From JAAYYM01 sp964631375 (GTDB lineage: Bacteria; Bacillota; Clostridia; Lachnospirales; Lachnospiraceae): DNA of 64,000 bases. A program made the translations under genes and the position numbers. Below the pieces are notes generated by a model. It saw nothing but the letters and a program-made list of their open reading frames with translations. It ran no database searches and was not told the DNA's origin. The stretch covers positions 1 to 64,000 of the forward strand of contig CAZVYQ010000006.1 in assembly GCA_964631375.1 (NCBI GenBank), read 5' to 3'. Shown piece after piece: positions 25,563 to 34,162 of the stretch (the stretch's first letter is position 1; every line of letters begins with the position of its first letter).

Positions 25563-26795
25563 TTATTTCTCTGTAACGTTCTTGAAATACCAGTCAATAC
25601 CACCCTGAATCGTAGCATCATCCAGTGTCTTTCCTTCTTCGCCGACAGTCTTTCCGTCATTTGTTTCGATCACGCCATCAAATACGTTGAAAGAACCATC
25701 TAACATAGTTGCCTCAACCTCTTTGATCTTAGCTTCTGCATCAGGATTGTTGAAAGAAGCAAGAGGAGAAAGTTTTACCAGACCTTCCTTCATACCACCG
25801 TAGTAGTTCTCGCCTGTCCATGTTCCATTGATGACATCTTCAACAGCCTTGGTATAGTATGCTGACCAGTCCCACATAACAGAGCAAAGTACTGCATCAG
25901 GTGCATCCTTGCTCATATCTGAGTTGTAACCAACACCAAATACGCCTGCCTCTTCTGCTGCTGTCTGAGGGTTCGGAGTATCACAATGCTGAGCGATAAC
26001 GTCACATCCGTCTGCGATCAATGCCTGTGCTGCCTGTGCCTCACCTTCAGGATCATACCAGCTGTTAGTAACCTTCACGAATACTTCACAGTCAGGATTT
26101 ACGGAATAAGCACCCATAGCAAATGCATCAATTCCTCCACCTGTCTCTGATAAAGTCTTACCAAAGGCAGAAACATAACCGATCTTGTTGCTCTCAGTCT
26201 TCATACCTGCTGCAATACCTGCAAGGTATCTTGCCTGATAGATTCTTCCGAAATAATTATTGAAGTTCTTACCGTTTGATTTATAACCTGTACCATGAGA
26301 AATGATAACATCAGGATATTCTGCTGCAACCTTTTCACATGTATCCATGTAGCCATAGCTTGTAGCAAATACAACCTGGCAGCCTTCCTCGATACACTCT
26401 AAGATAGCTGTTTCAATTGCTGTCGGATCTGCGTCGGACGTGTTATTCTTTCTGATGATCTGACTGTCTTCCAGACCCAGAGCCTTCTGCATGCCCTGAA
26501 TACCAAGATCATGTGTGTAGGTATAGCCTGAACCCTCTGCAGGGTCAGTAATATGGATTACACCAACCTTTAAATCTTCCTTTGCAACTGCAGGAAACAA
26601 TCCTGTACCTGCTGCTGCGTCTGCCGCAGGTGCTGCCTCCTCTGTTGCTTCATCTGCCGGTGCTGCCTCCTCTGCAGGTGCTGCTTCCTCTGTTGCTGCG
26701 TCTGCTTCCGGTGCTGCTTCTTTGCTGCCACATCCGGAAAGTAATGCTGCAACCATCGCTACGCTGAGTACGACACTGAGTAATTTCTTTTTCAT
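25563..26795 (-). CDS. BMP family substrate-binding lipoprotein (NupN/Med-like)
   Basis: Surface lipoprotein that captures nucleosides or a similar ligand for the importer encoded downstream. I start at ATG 26795 (MKKKLLSVVLSVAMVAALLSGC), with AGGAGGAG eight bases upstream; the open frame runs 29 codons further. A lipobox LLSGC is followed by a long Ala/Glu/Pro-rich spacer (about residues 23-65). The BMP fold then opens with LKVGVIHITDPAEGSGYTYTHDLG, in which the aspartate and glycine of the ligand site are visible. The 410-residue length is normal given the spacer. It is the first gene of the operon and is separated from the ATPase gene by the 51-bp hairpin repeats. Confidence 0.94.
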   Translation of the reverse strand: MKKKLLSVVLSVAMVAALLSGCGSKEAAPEADAATEEAAPAEEAAPADEATEEAAPAADAAAGTGLFPAVAKEDLKVGVIHITDPAEGSGYTYTHDLGIQGMQKALGLEDSQIIRKNNTSDADPTAIETAILECIEEGCQVVFATSYGYMDTCEKVAAEYPDVIISHGTGYKSNGKNFNNYFGRIYQARYLAGIAAGMKTESNKIGYVSAFGKTLSETGGGIDAFAMGAYSVNPDCEVFVKVTNSWYDPEGEAQAAQALIADGCDVIAQHCDTPNPQTAAEEAGVFGVGYNSDMSKDAPDAVLCSVMWDWSAYYTKAVEDVINGTWTGENYYGGMKEGLVKLSPLASFNNPDAEAKIKEVEATMLDGSFNVFDGVIETNDGKTVGEEGKTLDDATIQGGIDWYFKNVTEK

Positions 26796-26845
26796 ACTGT
26801 TTCTCCTCCTATGTAAAATACTGATGATAAAAATACTATTCTCGT

Positions 26846-26875
26846 AGTATAGCACAACTACGATTGCAAGTTCAA
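26846..26875 (-). promoter_or_regulatory. Promoter of the nucleoside importer operon
   Basis: On the minus strand TTGAAC (26870-26875) and TATACT (26846-26851) are separated by 18 bp, giving an expected start near 26839 and a leader of about 44 nt before ATG 26795. Confidence 0.6.
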
Positions 26876-26909
26876 TATCCAAAACTTATTGTATTAGCCA
26901 AAACTTTTT

Positions 26910-28079
26910 TCAGACTACATATGCCTTATCCACATCTACTACGGCAAAATACTGGCTTCCCAAGGTCCCAATCAGCTGCTCGACTTCGTTTTTTACCTCT
27001 GACTCTGACTTCTTCTCGGAAAACGGAACCACTACATCAAAGATCAGATTGGTATGCGTCGGTCCTGTCACCATACGGAAATCATGTATGGTCACATTTT
27101 CTCCGATCTCCTTCATCAACCCAGCAACCCTTTGTTTCATTTCCAGAACATGCGTATTGTCTGTTTCGACCGGATCCATATGAATCACTGCTTCGCACCC
27201 CATTTTGCTGCGAAGTTCACGTTCTATGTTATCTATGGTGTCATGAAGTTCCAGTATGTTACCCGAAGCAGGAACCTCTGTATGAAGCGATATCATTCTG
27301 CGTCCCGGTCCATAATCGTGAACCACAAGATCATGAACACCGACAATATCACGATGAGACATCACAAAATTCTCTATACTCTCCACATATTCCTTTTCCG
27401 GTGGCTGACCAAGCAAAGGATTCAATGTCTCCAATGCTGCCCCAATGCCTGCCTTTAAGATCAATATAGCAACCAACAATCCAAAATAACCATCTAGCAT
27501 CCATCCTGTGTATCTGGAGATGATCACTCCTATCAGTACAATGGCTGTTGCCACACTGTCACTCAGAGAATCTGTGGCTGTTGCACGTATACTTGCCGAA
27601 TCCAGTTTTCCGGCGATACGGCTGTTGTAATAACTCATATACAACTTCACCGCAATGGAAATCAGGAGGATTACAACCGTAACAGGCTGAAAAATGATCA
27701 ACTGAGGATGTATGATTTTATCAATCGACGACTTTCCCAGTTCCAGTCCCATCACCACTATGGCTACAGATACAATAAATCCGGTTATGTATTCAATCCT
27801 TCCATGTCCGAAGGGATGATTGCTGTCTGCTTCCTGACCTGCCATTTTAAAGCCTACCAATGTCACAATGGAGGAGCCTGCATCAGACAGATTATTAAAC
27901 GCATCTGCGGTGATAGAGATCGATTGACTGATCACTCCGGCTAAGAACTTAATCGCAAACAACAGGATATTAAACCCTATGCCAACCGCCCCGCACAGCA
28001 TCCCATATGCCTGTCGTACTTCCGGTTTCTTAACATTATCCGGATCGGGTATCAGCCATTTGATGAGCAGACTTACCAT
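26910..28079 (-). CDS. Cation diffusion facilitator family transporter
   Basis: Proton-coupled efflux of divalent metals such as zinc, iron or manganese. I start at ATG 28079 (MVSLLIKWLIP) because GGGGG lies eight bases upstream; a GTG three codons earlier is too close to it. The 389-residue protein has six membrane segments and the metal-site motifs DAFNNLSD (segment 2) and DSLSDS (segment 5), with HPFGHGRIEY between. A cytoplasmic domain (about 205-300) and a second ferredoxin-like C-terminal extension ending in VVDVDKAYVV follow. Metal choice cannot be stated. It follows the AI-2E-type gene by 20 bp and may share its transcript. Confidence 0.93.
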   Translation of the reverse strand: MVSLLIKWLIPDPDNVKKPEVRQAYGMLCGAVGIGFNILLFAIKFLAGVISQSISITADAFNNLSDAGSSIVTLVGFKMAGQEADSNHPFGHGRIEYITGFIVSVAIVVMGLELGKSSIDKIIHPQLIIFQPVTVVILLISIAVKLYMSYYNSRIAGKLDSASIRATATDSLSDSVATAIVLIGVIISRYTGWMLDGYFGLLVAILILKAGIGAALETLNPLLGQPPEKEYVESIENFVMSHRDIVGVHDLVVHDYGPGRRMISLHTEVPASGNILELHDTIDNIERELRSKMGCEAVIHMDPVETDNTHVLEMKQRVAGLMKEIGENVTIHDFRMVTGPTHTNLIFDVVVPFSEKKSESEVKNEVEQLIGTLGSQYFAVVDVDKAYVV

Positions 28080-28099
28080 ATGATTCACCCCCTGATATT

Positions 28100-29266
28100 T
28101 TACTCTTGATCATGTTTTTCTGTTTCTATCGTCATTTCCTCATCACTGATTTTTCGGAAAGCACTTGCATCGTGGATCAAAATCTTAACACTTTTCACAA
28201 AATTGCTGAACATTCCCGCCCGATACAAGCTAAGAATGATCATGCCGATGGGAACCGCTACAATCAGTCCCAAAGCACCGCCAAATCTAAATCCGATATA
28301 TAATAAAAACAATGTAGGAATCGGTTCCAGACCAATTGAATCTCCTACCAGTTTCGGTTGGATGAGCTGTCGAATCAGCTGACTGACTCCCCATATAATG
28401 ATCAATCCTAATGCCATACGATAGTTCTGTTCCAACAATTGATACAAAGCCCATGGCCACATCACTGCCCCTGTGCCAAAAAAAGGAAGAAAATCCAAAA
28501 GAGCAATCAACAACGCCAGTAGAATCGCATAATCAATACCAAGTATCGTCATTCCTACCAGCAATATGATAAACACCACTCCCATGATTTTGAATTGTGC
28601 TCTGAAGTAGCCTCCAACCGCATCTCTCATAGCAGTGTAAACTACATCCCAGCGGTTGATCAGAGATTCCGGCATAAATGCTCTGATCAGATTGACCATA
28701 TATTCCTTCTCTGCCACAAAAAAATATGCTGAAAGAATCGCCATTATGATTCCCAATAATACCAGTGGGAAATTTCTTGCAAAATCAGTAGCAGCCTCAG
28801 CCATCGGAGTTCCAAGTCCCTGTACAAAGGTTGTTGTATTTTCATTAAATCCGGAAAACATATCCGTCAGCCAGTCACGTACTGCTACAGGCATTCTTGC
28901 CACATATCTGTCATAGCTTCTGCTCAAGTCTGCCATGGTATCTGATACGCCCTGCCACAAATCAGGCAAATTACCGGCGAATCCGACAATCTGTTCAATC
29001 AACATGGATATCACCACATACCCCAGGAAAACGACCAGTGCAATCGTCACAACAATCACAACCGCGGATCCTGCACGTCTTACGATCTTGATCCGCCTCT
29101 CCAAAAATTTCACCATAGGATTTGCGATCATGGCAATGATTCCGCCAATGACAAATGGCATGAGAAAGACAACTATCTTAGGTAAAATAAAAAAACAAAA
29201 CAAAATTGCAAACAGCATTGTCAGGATATTAAGAGCAATCTTCCAGTACTTTGTCGATTGTTTCAT
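28100..29266 (-). CDS. AI-2E family transporter (UPF0118)
   Basis: A 388-residue polytopic membrane protein of the PerM/AI-2E exporter superfamily, whose members export small molecules or ions. It shows seven to eight hydrophobic segments, the family features VVFLMPFVIGGIIAMIANPMVKFLERR (in two blocks near 30-57) and the C-terminal PIGMIILSLYRAGMF. A charged tail with many acids closes it. ATG 29266 has GGGAGAGAAG six bases upstream and lies 38 bp inside the 3' end of engB, so translation is coupled. The substrate is unknown, and the family name does not prove autoinducer transport. Confidence 0.88.
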   Translation of the reverse strand: MKQSTKYWKIALNILTMLFAILFCFFILPKIVVFLMPFVIGGIIAMIANPMVKFLERRIKIVRRAGSAVVIVVTIALVVFLGYVVISMLIEQIVGFAGNLPDLWQGVSDTMADLSRSYDRYVARMPVAVRDWLTDMFSGFNENTTTFVQGLGTPMAEAATDFARNFPLVLLGIIMAILSAYFFVAEKEYMVNLIRAFMPESLINRWDVVYTAMRDAVGGYFRAQFKIMGVVFIILLVGMTILGIDYAILLALLIALLDFLPFFGTGAVMWPWALYQLLEQNYRMALGLIIIWGVSQLIRQLIQPKLVGDSIGLEPIPTLFLLYIGFRFGGALGLIVAVPIGMIILSLYRAGMFSNFVKSVKILIHDASAFRKISDEEMTIETEKHDQE

Positions 29267-29864
29267 AGATTTCTTCTCTCCCTTGTTTGGTGGTTGCGGA
29301 AAAAGGAATCACAACGGTTCCCATTTCTGCTTTCAGAACGTTTTGAATGGATTTGATTTGCTTTTGCAACTGACTCCGGTTGATCTTATCAGCCTTGGTC
29401 GCAATGATAATCGGATGATAGCCATTATGCAAAATCCAGTCATACATCTTACAATCATTTGCAGACGGATCATGGCGAATATCAACCAACAGAAAAACCG
29501 CCCTTAACTGTTCTGATGTATGCAGGTAGGATTCAATCATTTTACCCCACTGCTCCACACTGGATGCGGATGCCTTTGCATATCCGTAGCCCGGCAGATC
29601 CACAAAATACATATCATACTTTTTCACTTCTCCGGATTCCTGCGGATGGTCAGCAATTGCATCGATTCGATAGTAATTGACCGTCTGGGTCTTGCCCGGC
29701 TGTGCTGAGGTTCTCGCCAATGCTTTTCGATTCATCAATGCATTGATCAGTGATGACTTTCCGACGTTGCTTTTTCCAGCAAAAGCGATCTCCGGATATT
29801 GGTTCTTTGGAAAAGTACTGGTGACTCCGCATACTGTTTCCAGATTTACATTTCTAATCTTCAT
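29229..29864 (-). CDS. engB: Ribosome biogenesis GTP-binding protein EngB (YsxC/YihA)
   Basis: Essential GTPase for 50S subunit maturation. The 211-residue protein has G1 GKSNVGKSS (about 31-39), G2 region TSAQPGKTQT, G3 DLPGYG (with YFVDLPGYGYAK), G4 TKAD and G5 SATT, all intact. It starts four bases before the lon stop (ATGA overlap) and its 3' end overlaps the AI-2E-type gene. The order tig-clpP-clpX-lon-engB is common in Firmicutes. Confidence 0.96.
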   Translation of the reverse strand: MKIRNVNLETVCGVTSTFPKNQYPEIAFAGKSNVGKSSLINALMNRKALARTSAQPGKTQTVNYYRIDAIADHPQESGEVKKYDMYFVDLPGYGYAKASASSVEQWGKMIESYLHTSEQLRAVFLLVDIRHDPSANDCKMYDWILHNGYHPIIIATKADKINRSQLQKQIKSIQNVLKAEMGTVVIPFSATTKQGREEIYETIDKVLEDCS

Positions 29865-32170
29865 ATAGCTTCCTTTATGACATCATCCATCGTTTCAATA
29901 TATACGATGCGAAGTCCTTGTTTGATTTCATCTGATATCTCCTCGATATCCCGTTCATTCTTTTTCGGTACCAGCACAGTTTTAATCCTTGCATTCTTGG
30001 CAGCGAGAATCTTTTCCTTCAAGCCTCCGATCGGTAACACTCTGCCTCGCAGTGTGATCTCTCCGGTCATTGCCACGCTGGCCTTTACCGGCTTCTCAAT
30101 AATGGCAGAGAGTAGAGCGGTTGCCATCGTGATACCTGCACTTGGACCATCCTTTGGAACAGATCCCTGAGGAATATGAATGTGAAAATCATGCTTTTTG
30201 AAGTAATCTCCTGCAATCTTGTATCTGGGGCTGATGGAACGAATATAACTGATTCCGATCTGGGCAGATTCCTTCATAACATCTCCGAGCTGTCCGGTCA
30301 ACAGCAGTTCACCCTTACCCGGCATGATATTTACTTCAATCTGAAGGGTATCTCCTCCGACACTTGTCCACGCAAGTCCGCGTACGATACCGATCTCATC
30401 CAGCTCATTTGCCATATCATACTGATAGCGTTCTTTACCCAGAAACTTCTCTAAATGATTCTCTGTGACTCTTACCTGTTTTTTATGATTTTGCCAGATC
30501 TCACGTGCACTTTTACGACAGATCTCACCGATCTTGCGCTCCAGTTGTCTGACACCAGCTTCCTTGGTGTAGTTACGTGCAATTCGTTCCAGTGCTTTAT
30601 CCTGTATCACAAGCTGTCCCGGCTTAATTCCATGTCGCTCCATCTGCTTCTTCAGCAGATGTTCCTTGGCGATATGTACCTTTTCATTTTCCGTGTAACT
30701 GGTAACCTCGATCAGTTCCATTCTGTCAAGCAAAGGTCTCGGAATGTCTGCAACTGAATTGGCTGTTGCTATGAATAGCACCTCCGAGAGATCAATCGGC
30801 ACCTCAATGTAATGATCTCGAAACCTCTCATTCTGTTCTGCATCCAGAACCTCCAGCAGTGCAGATGCCGTATCGCCTTTATAATCCTTGCTCATTTTAT
30901 CGATCTCATCTAATAGAATCAACGGATTTTTCACACCGGCATGTTTCAGACCGGTAGCTATTCGTCCCGGCATTGCTCCGACATAGGTCTTTCTGTGTCC
31001 TCTGATTTCAGCCTCGTCACGCACTCCGCCAAGTGAAATCCTGACATACTTTTTACCCAGTGCCCTGGCTACTGATTTTGCGATAGAGGTCTTGCCTGTT
31101 CCGGGAGGTCCCGCCAGGCAAATGATCGGACTATTTCCCTTCTTGGTCAGGTTTCTGACAGCAAGGAACTCTAACATCCTTTCCTTGACCTTCTCCAGTC
31201 CATAATGATCCTCATTTAATATTTTTTCAGCGTTTAAGAGATCTTTATTATCCTTGGAGGTCTTGCTCCAAGGCATATCCAGCAGAGTTTCTATATAACC
31301 GCGAGACACAGCACTTTCAGAAGAATTTGTGGAGATCTGTCTGAACCTTGCAATCTCTCTTCCTATTTTATCCTTAACTTCAGAGGGTGCATGAAGCTTT
31401 TTCAATGCTTCTTCGTACCGGTCAGCATCGGACAGAGCATTGTCCTCTCCCAATTCTTCTCTGATATATTGTAGCTGTTCTCTCAGCAGATATTCCTTTT
31501 GGTTCTTGTCGACACGTTCCTTGACCTGTTCCTGAATACCCTTTCGAATATTCATGATTTCGAGATCATTCATCAGCACGGTGATCAATTCATTAAAACG
31601 TTCCCGTTCGTCTATCGCTTCCAGCAGCGTCTGTCTCGCATCTACATCCATGGGGAGATTAATAGAAATATAGTCTACCAGCTCACCTATATTCTGTGTC
31701 TCCGCAAACTGTCTCTCTATTGTCTTCCCAATACGGGGATTAAATTTCAGATACTGAGCCATCAGATCCTTTAAAGTTCCAATCATAGCGGCTCTTTCTG
31801 TTTCGTTCAGTTCATCCTTTGGCTTTCCATAGGTCTTCACTAACGTCATCAGACAATCAGAATCTTCTCCTACTGATAATAGTTCTGCCCTCATCTGTGC
31901 TTCAACAAGTACCCGCACGATGTGGTTGGGCAGCTTTAAGACCTGTTTGATCTGGGCAATCGTTCCCACTGTATGCAGATCCCCAATTACCGGATCGGTG
32001 ATCTCTGCCTGTTTCTGTTTGACGAGGAACAATGTTTGATCCTTTACCATGGCTCTCTCCACGGCATGAATCGATTTGTCCCTGTCAATATCAAAATGTA
32101 CGATCATTCCCGGCATAATGGTCAGCCCTCTGAGTGCAACTGCTGGCAGAGTTTTTCTAATACTTCTCAT
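29861..32170 (-). CDS. lon: ATP-dependent protease Lon
   Basis: Cytoplasmic AAA+ serine protease degrading misfolded and regulatory proteins. I place the start at ATG 32170 (MRSIRKTLPAVALRG); GTG and TTG codons just upstream are also possible with the AGGAG site 10 bases before. Domains: N-terminal LON substrate domain (about 8-205), AAA+ module with Walker A GPPGTGKTS and Walker B ILLDEIDK, and the protease domain with the catalytic Ser in PKDGPSAG and Lys in GGLKEK. The length of 769 residues is typical. It is separated from clpX by 105 bp with a hairpin and is coupled to engB by a 4-bp overlap. Confidence 0.97.
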   Translation of the reverse strand: MRSIRKTLPAVALRGLTIMPGMIVHFDIDRDKSIHAVERAMVKDQTLFLVKQKQAEITDPVIGDLHTVGTIAQIKQVLKLPNHIVRVLVEAQMRAELLSVGEDSDCLMTLVKTYGKPKDELNETERAAMIGTLKDLMAQYLKFNPRIGKTIERQFAETQNIGELVDYISINLPMDVDARQTLLEAIDERERFNELITVLMNDLEIMNIRKGIQEQVKERVDKNQKEYLLREQLQYIREELGEDNALSDADRYEEALKKLHAPSEVKDKIGREIARFRQISTNSSESAVSRGYIETLLDMPWSKTSKDNKDLLNAEKILNEDHYGLEKVKERMLEFLAVRNLTKKGNSPIICLAGPPGTGKTSIAKSVARALGKKYVRISLGGVRDEAEIRGHRKTYVGAMPGRIATGLKHAGVKNPLILLDEIDKMSKDYKGDTASALLEVLDAEQNERFRDHYIEVPIDLSEVLFIATANSVADIPRPLLDRMELIEVTSYTENEKVHIAKEHLLKKQMERHGIKPGQLVIQDKALERIARNYTKEAGVRQLERKIGEICRKSAREIWQNHKKQVRVTENHLEKFLGKERYQYDMANELDEIGIVRGLAWTSVGGDTLQIEVNIMPGKGELLLTGQLGDVMKESAQIGISYIRSISPRYKIAGDYFKKHDFHIHIPQGSVPKDGPSAGITMATALLSAIIEKPVKASVAMTGEITLRGRVLPIGGLKEKILAAKNARIKTVLVPKKNERDIEEISDEIKQGLRIVYIETMDDVIKEAI

Positions 32171-32231
32171 CAACACGATTCTCCTATTTTAGTGCTTGTG
32201 ACATAAACCAATTATATGTTGATAAACACAA

Positions 32232-32253
32232 CGCCACCATAAAACAGGTGGCG
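32232..32253. terminator. Small hairpin between clpX and lon
   Basis: CGCCACC (32232-32238) pairs perfectly with GGTGGCG (32247-32253) over an 8-nt loop. On the minus strand it is followed only by TTGTGTTT, so it may be a weak terminator or a processing site that separates clpX from lon expression. Confidence 0.55.
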
Positions 32254-32275
32254 GTGATATCTCGATATTACTATA

Positions 32276-33535
32276 CTATTTTGCTTCCTTCATTCTTTCC
32301 TCATGTGCGATCAAAGGACCACTTGTTCCTTCCACCGTTTCCTTCGTAATGACACAACTCTCAATCGTCTCATCAGACGGAATCTCGTACATCAGGTCGA
32401 GCATCAGCTTTTCCATGATCGAGCGAAGGCCTCTGGCACCTGTCTTTCTCTTGAGTGCCTTCTCTGCAATCAGTTCTATCGCTTCCGGCTCAAAGGATAA
32501 CTTCACATCATCCATCTCGAACATCTTTTTATACTGCTTTGTAATTGCGTTCTTGGGTTCCTTCAGGATACGAACCAAAGCATCCTTATCCAGAGCTTCC
32601 AGTGAAACATTGATCGGCACACGTCCGACGAACTCTGGTATCAGGCCAAATTTGGTCAAATCCTCTGGCATGACCTGCTGCAACAGCACTCCGATTTCTT
32701 TTTCTTTTTTATCCTTGATCTCGGCATTAAAGCCAATTGATTTTTTATCCAGTCTGGCTTCAACGATCTTATCCAGTCCTTCAAACGCACCACCACAGAT
32801 GAACAAAATATTGGTCGTATCGATCTGTATCAGCTCCTGATGTGGATGCTTTCTTCCACCCTGTGGCGGAACACTTGCCACTGTTCCCTCAAGAATCTTC
32901 AAAAGTGCCTGCTGTACTCCTTCACCTGATACATCACGGGTAATGGATACATTTTCTCCCTTGCGTGTGATCTTATCGATCTCATCCATATAAATAATGC
33001 CATACTGTGCACGCTCAATATCATAATCAGCAGCCTGAATGATCTTTAACAAAATATTCTCAACATCTTCGCCTACATACCCTGCCTCTGTCAATGCTGT
33101 TGCATCTGCAATCGCAAATGGTACATTGATGATCTTAGCCAGTGTCTGAGCCAATAATGTCTTGCCGCTTCCTGTCGGTCCCAGCATGATAATATTACTT
33201 TTCTGAAGCTCTACACCCAGATCCTTGCCTGCCGTAATGCGTTTATAATGATTGTAAACTGCAACAGAAAGTACCTTTTTCGCTTCCTCTTGTCCAATTA
33301 CATACTCATCCAGAAACTCCTTGATCTCACGCGGCTTTAGCAGATTAATATCTACATCTTCTGAAGGATGTTCATCCTGTTCGTATTCCTCTTCAATGAT
33401 ATCCATACAGATATCAATACATTCATCGCATATATATGCACCATTCGGTCCTGCGATCAGCTTGCGAACCTGATCCTGGGTCTTATTACAAAAGGAACAT
33501 CTTATCTTGTCGTCATTACCCTTGCTTGACATCAT
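32276..33535 (-). CDS. clpX: ClpX ATPase subunit of the ClpXP protease
   Basis: Unfoldase that feeds substrates to ClpP. The 419-residue protein has the N-terminal zinc-binding domain with four cysteines (CSFC near 13-16 and CDEC near 35-38), Walker A GPTGSGKT, Walker B IIYMDEIDK, the RKG-type pore and sensor motifs, and the ClpP-contacting loop region (IGF near residue 270). Two adjacent ATG codons open the frame. The AGGAG of the clpP end lies about 14 bases upstream, so translation is probably coupled to clpP, whose stop is three bases before. Confidence 0.97.
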   Translation of the reverse strand: MMSSKGNDDKIRCSFCNKTQDQVRKLIAGPNGAYICDECIDICMDIIEEEYEQDEHPSEDVDINLLKPREIKEFLDEYVIGQEEAKKVLSVAVYNHYKRITAGKDLGVELQKSNIIMLGPTGSGKTLLAQTLAKIINVPFAIADATALTEAGYVGEDVENILLKIIQAADYDIERAQYGIIYMDEIDKITRKGENVSITRDVSGEGVQQALLKILEGTVASVPPQGGRKHPHQELIQIDTTNILFICGGAFEGLDKIVEARLDKKSIGFNAEIKDKKEKEIGVLLQQVMPEDLTKFGLIPEFVGRVPINVSLEALDKDALVRILKEPKNAITKQYKKMFEMDDVKLSFEPEAIELIAEKALKRKTGARGLRSIMEKLMLDLMYEIPSDETIESCVITKETVEGTSGPLIAHEERMKEAK

Positions 33536-33538
33536 ATT

Positions 33539-34132
33539 TTACTTTTCTACTCCTCTGTTTGTTACAACACTGTCAATCAGACCATATTCCATAGCTTCTT
33601 TGGCAGACATCCAGTTATCTCTGTCTGTAGCTTTGGCAATCTCTTCAACTGATTTTCCTGTGTTCTCTGCCAAAATACTATTTAACAAAGCTTTTGTCTT
33701 AGCCATATGTGCAGCAGCGATCTGGATCTCTGTTTCCTGTCCTTTTGCTCCGCCTAATGGCTGGTGAATCATAATCTCTGCATTCGGAAGTGCCAATCTC
33801 TTGCCCTTTGCTCCGCCTGCCAAAAGAAATGCTCCAAAACTGGCGGCCATGCCGAGACACATTGTTGACACATCACATTTGATATAATTCATTGTATCAT
33901 AGATTGCAAATCCTGCGCTCACTGAGCCTCCCGGACTGTTGATATATAGATGAATATCCTTTTCCGGATCCTCTGCCTCAAGGAACAGTAACTGTGCTAC
34001 TACAACGCTTGCAACAGCATCATTTACTTCCTCTCCCAGGAAAATAATTCTTTCTTTTAATAATCTTGAATAGATATCGTAGGAACGTTCTCCACGACTC
34101 GTCTGTTCAATGACATAAGGTACTAAACTCAT
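33539..34132 (-). CDS. clpP: ATP-dependent Clp protease proteolytic subunit
   Basis: Fourteen-subunit serine peptidase working with ClpX and other Clp ATPases. The 197-residue protein holds the catalytic Ser in GMAASFGAFLL, His in IMIHQPLGG and Asp in TDRDNWMS, and begins MSLVPYVIEQTSRGERSYDIYSR, whose N-terminal loop is normal. A Phe follows the active serine where Met is common. AGAAGGAAG precedes ATG 34132. It lies 30 bp after tig and 3 bp before clpX, forming a tig-clpP-clpX unit. Confidence 0.97.
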   Translation of the reverse strand: MSLVPYVIEQTSRGERSYDIYSRLLKERIIFLGEEVNDAVASVVVAQLLFLEAEDPEKDIHLYINSPGGSVSAGFAIYDTMNYIKCDVSTMCLGMAASFGAFLLAGGAKGKRLALPNAEIMIHQPLGGAKGQETEIQIAAAHMAKTKALLNSILAENTGKSVEEIAKATDRDNWMSAKEAMEYGLIDSVVTNRGVEK

Positions 34133-34162
34133 ACTGCTTCCTTCTTTCTTGTCAATATCTGA

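Noticed and set aside
26833..26869. Alternative hairpins upstream of the BMP gene that look like an attenuator
   Set aside because: The stems are six pairs long and overlap the likely promoter (26846-26875), so most of the region would not be transcribed.
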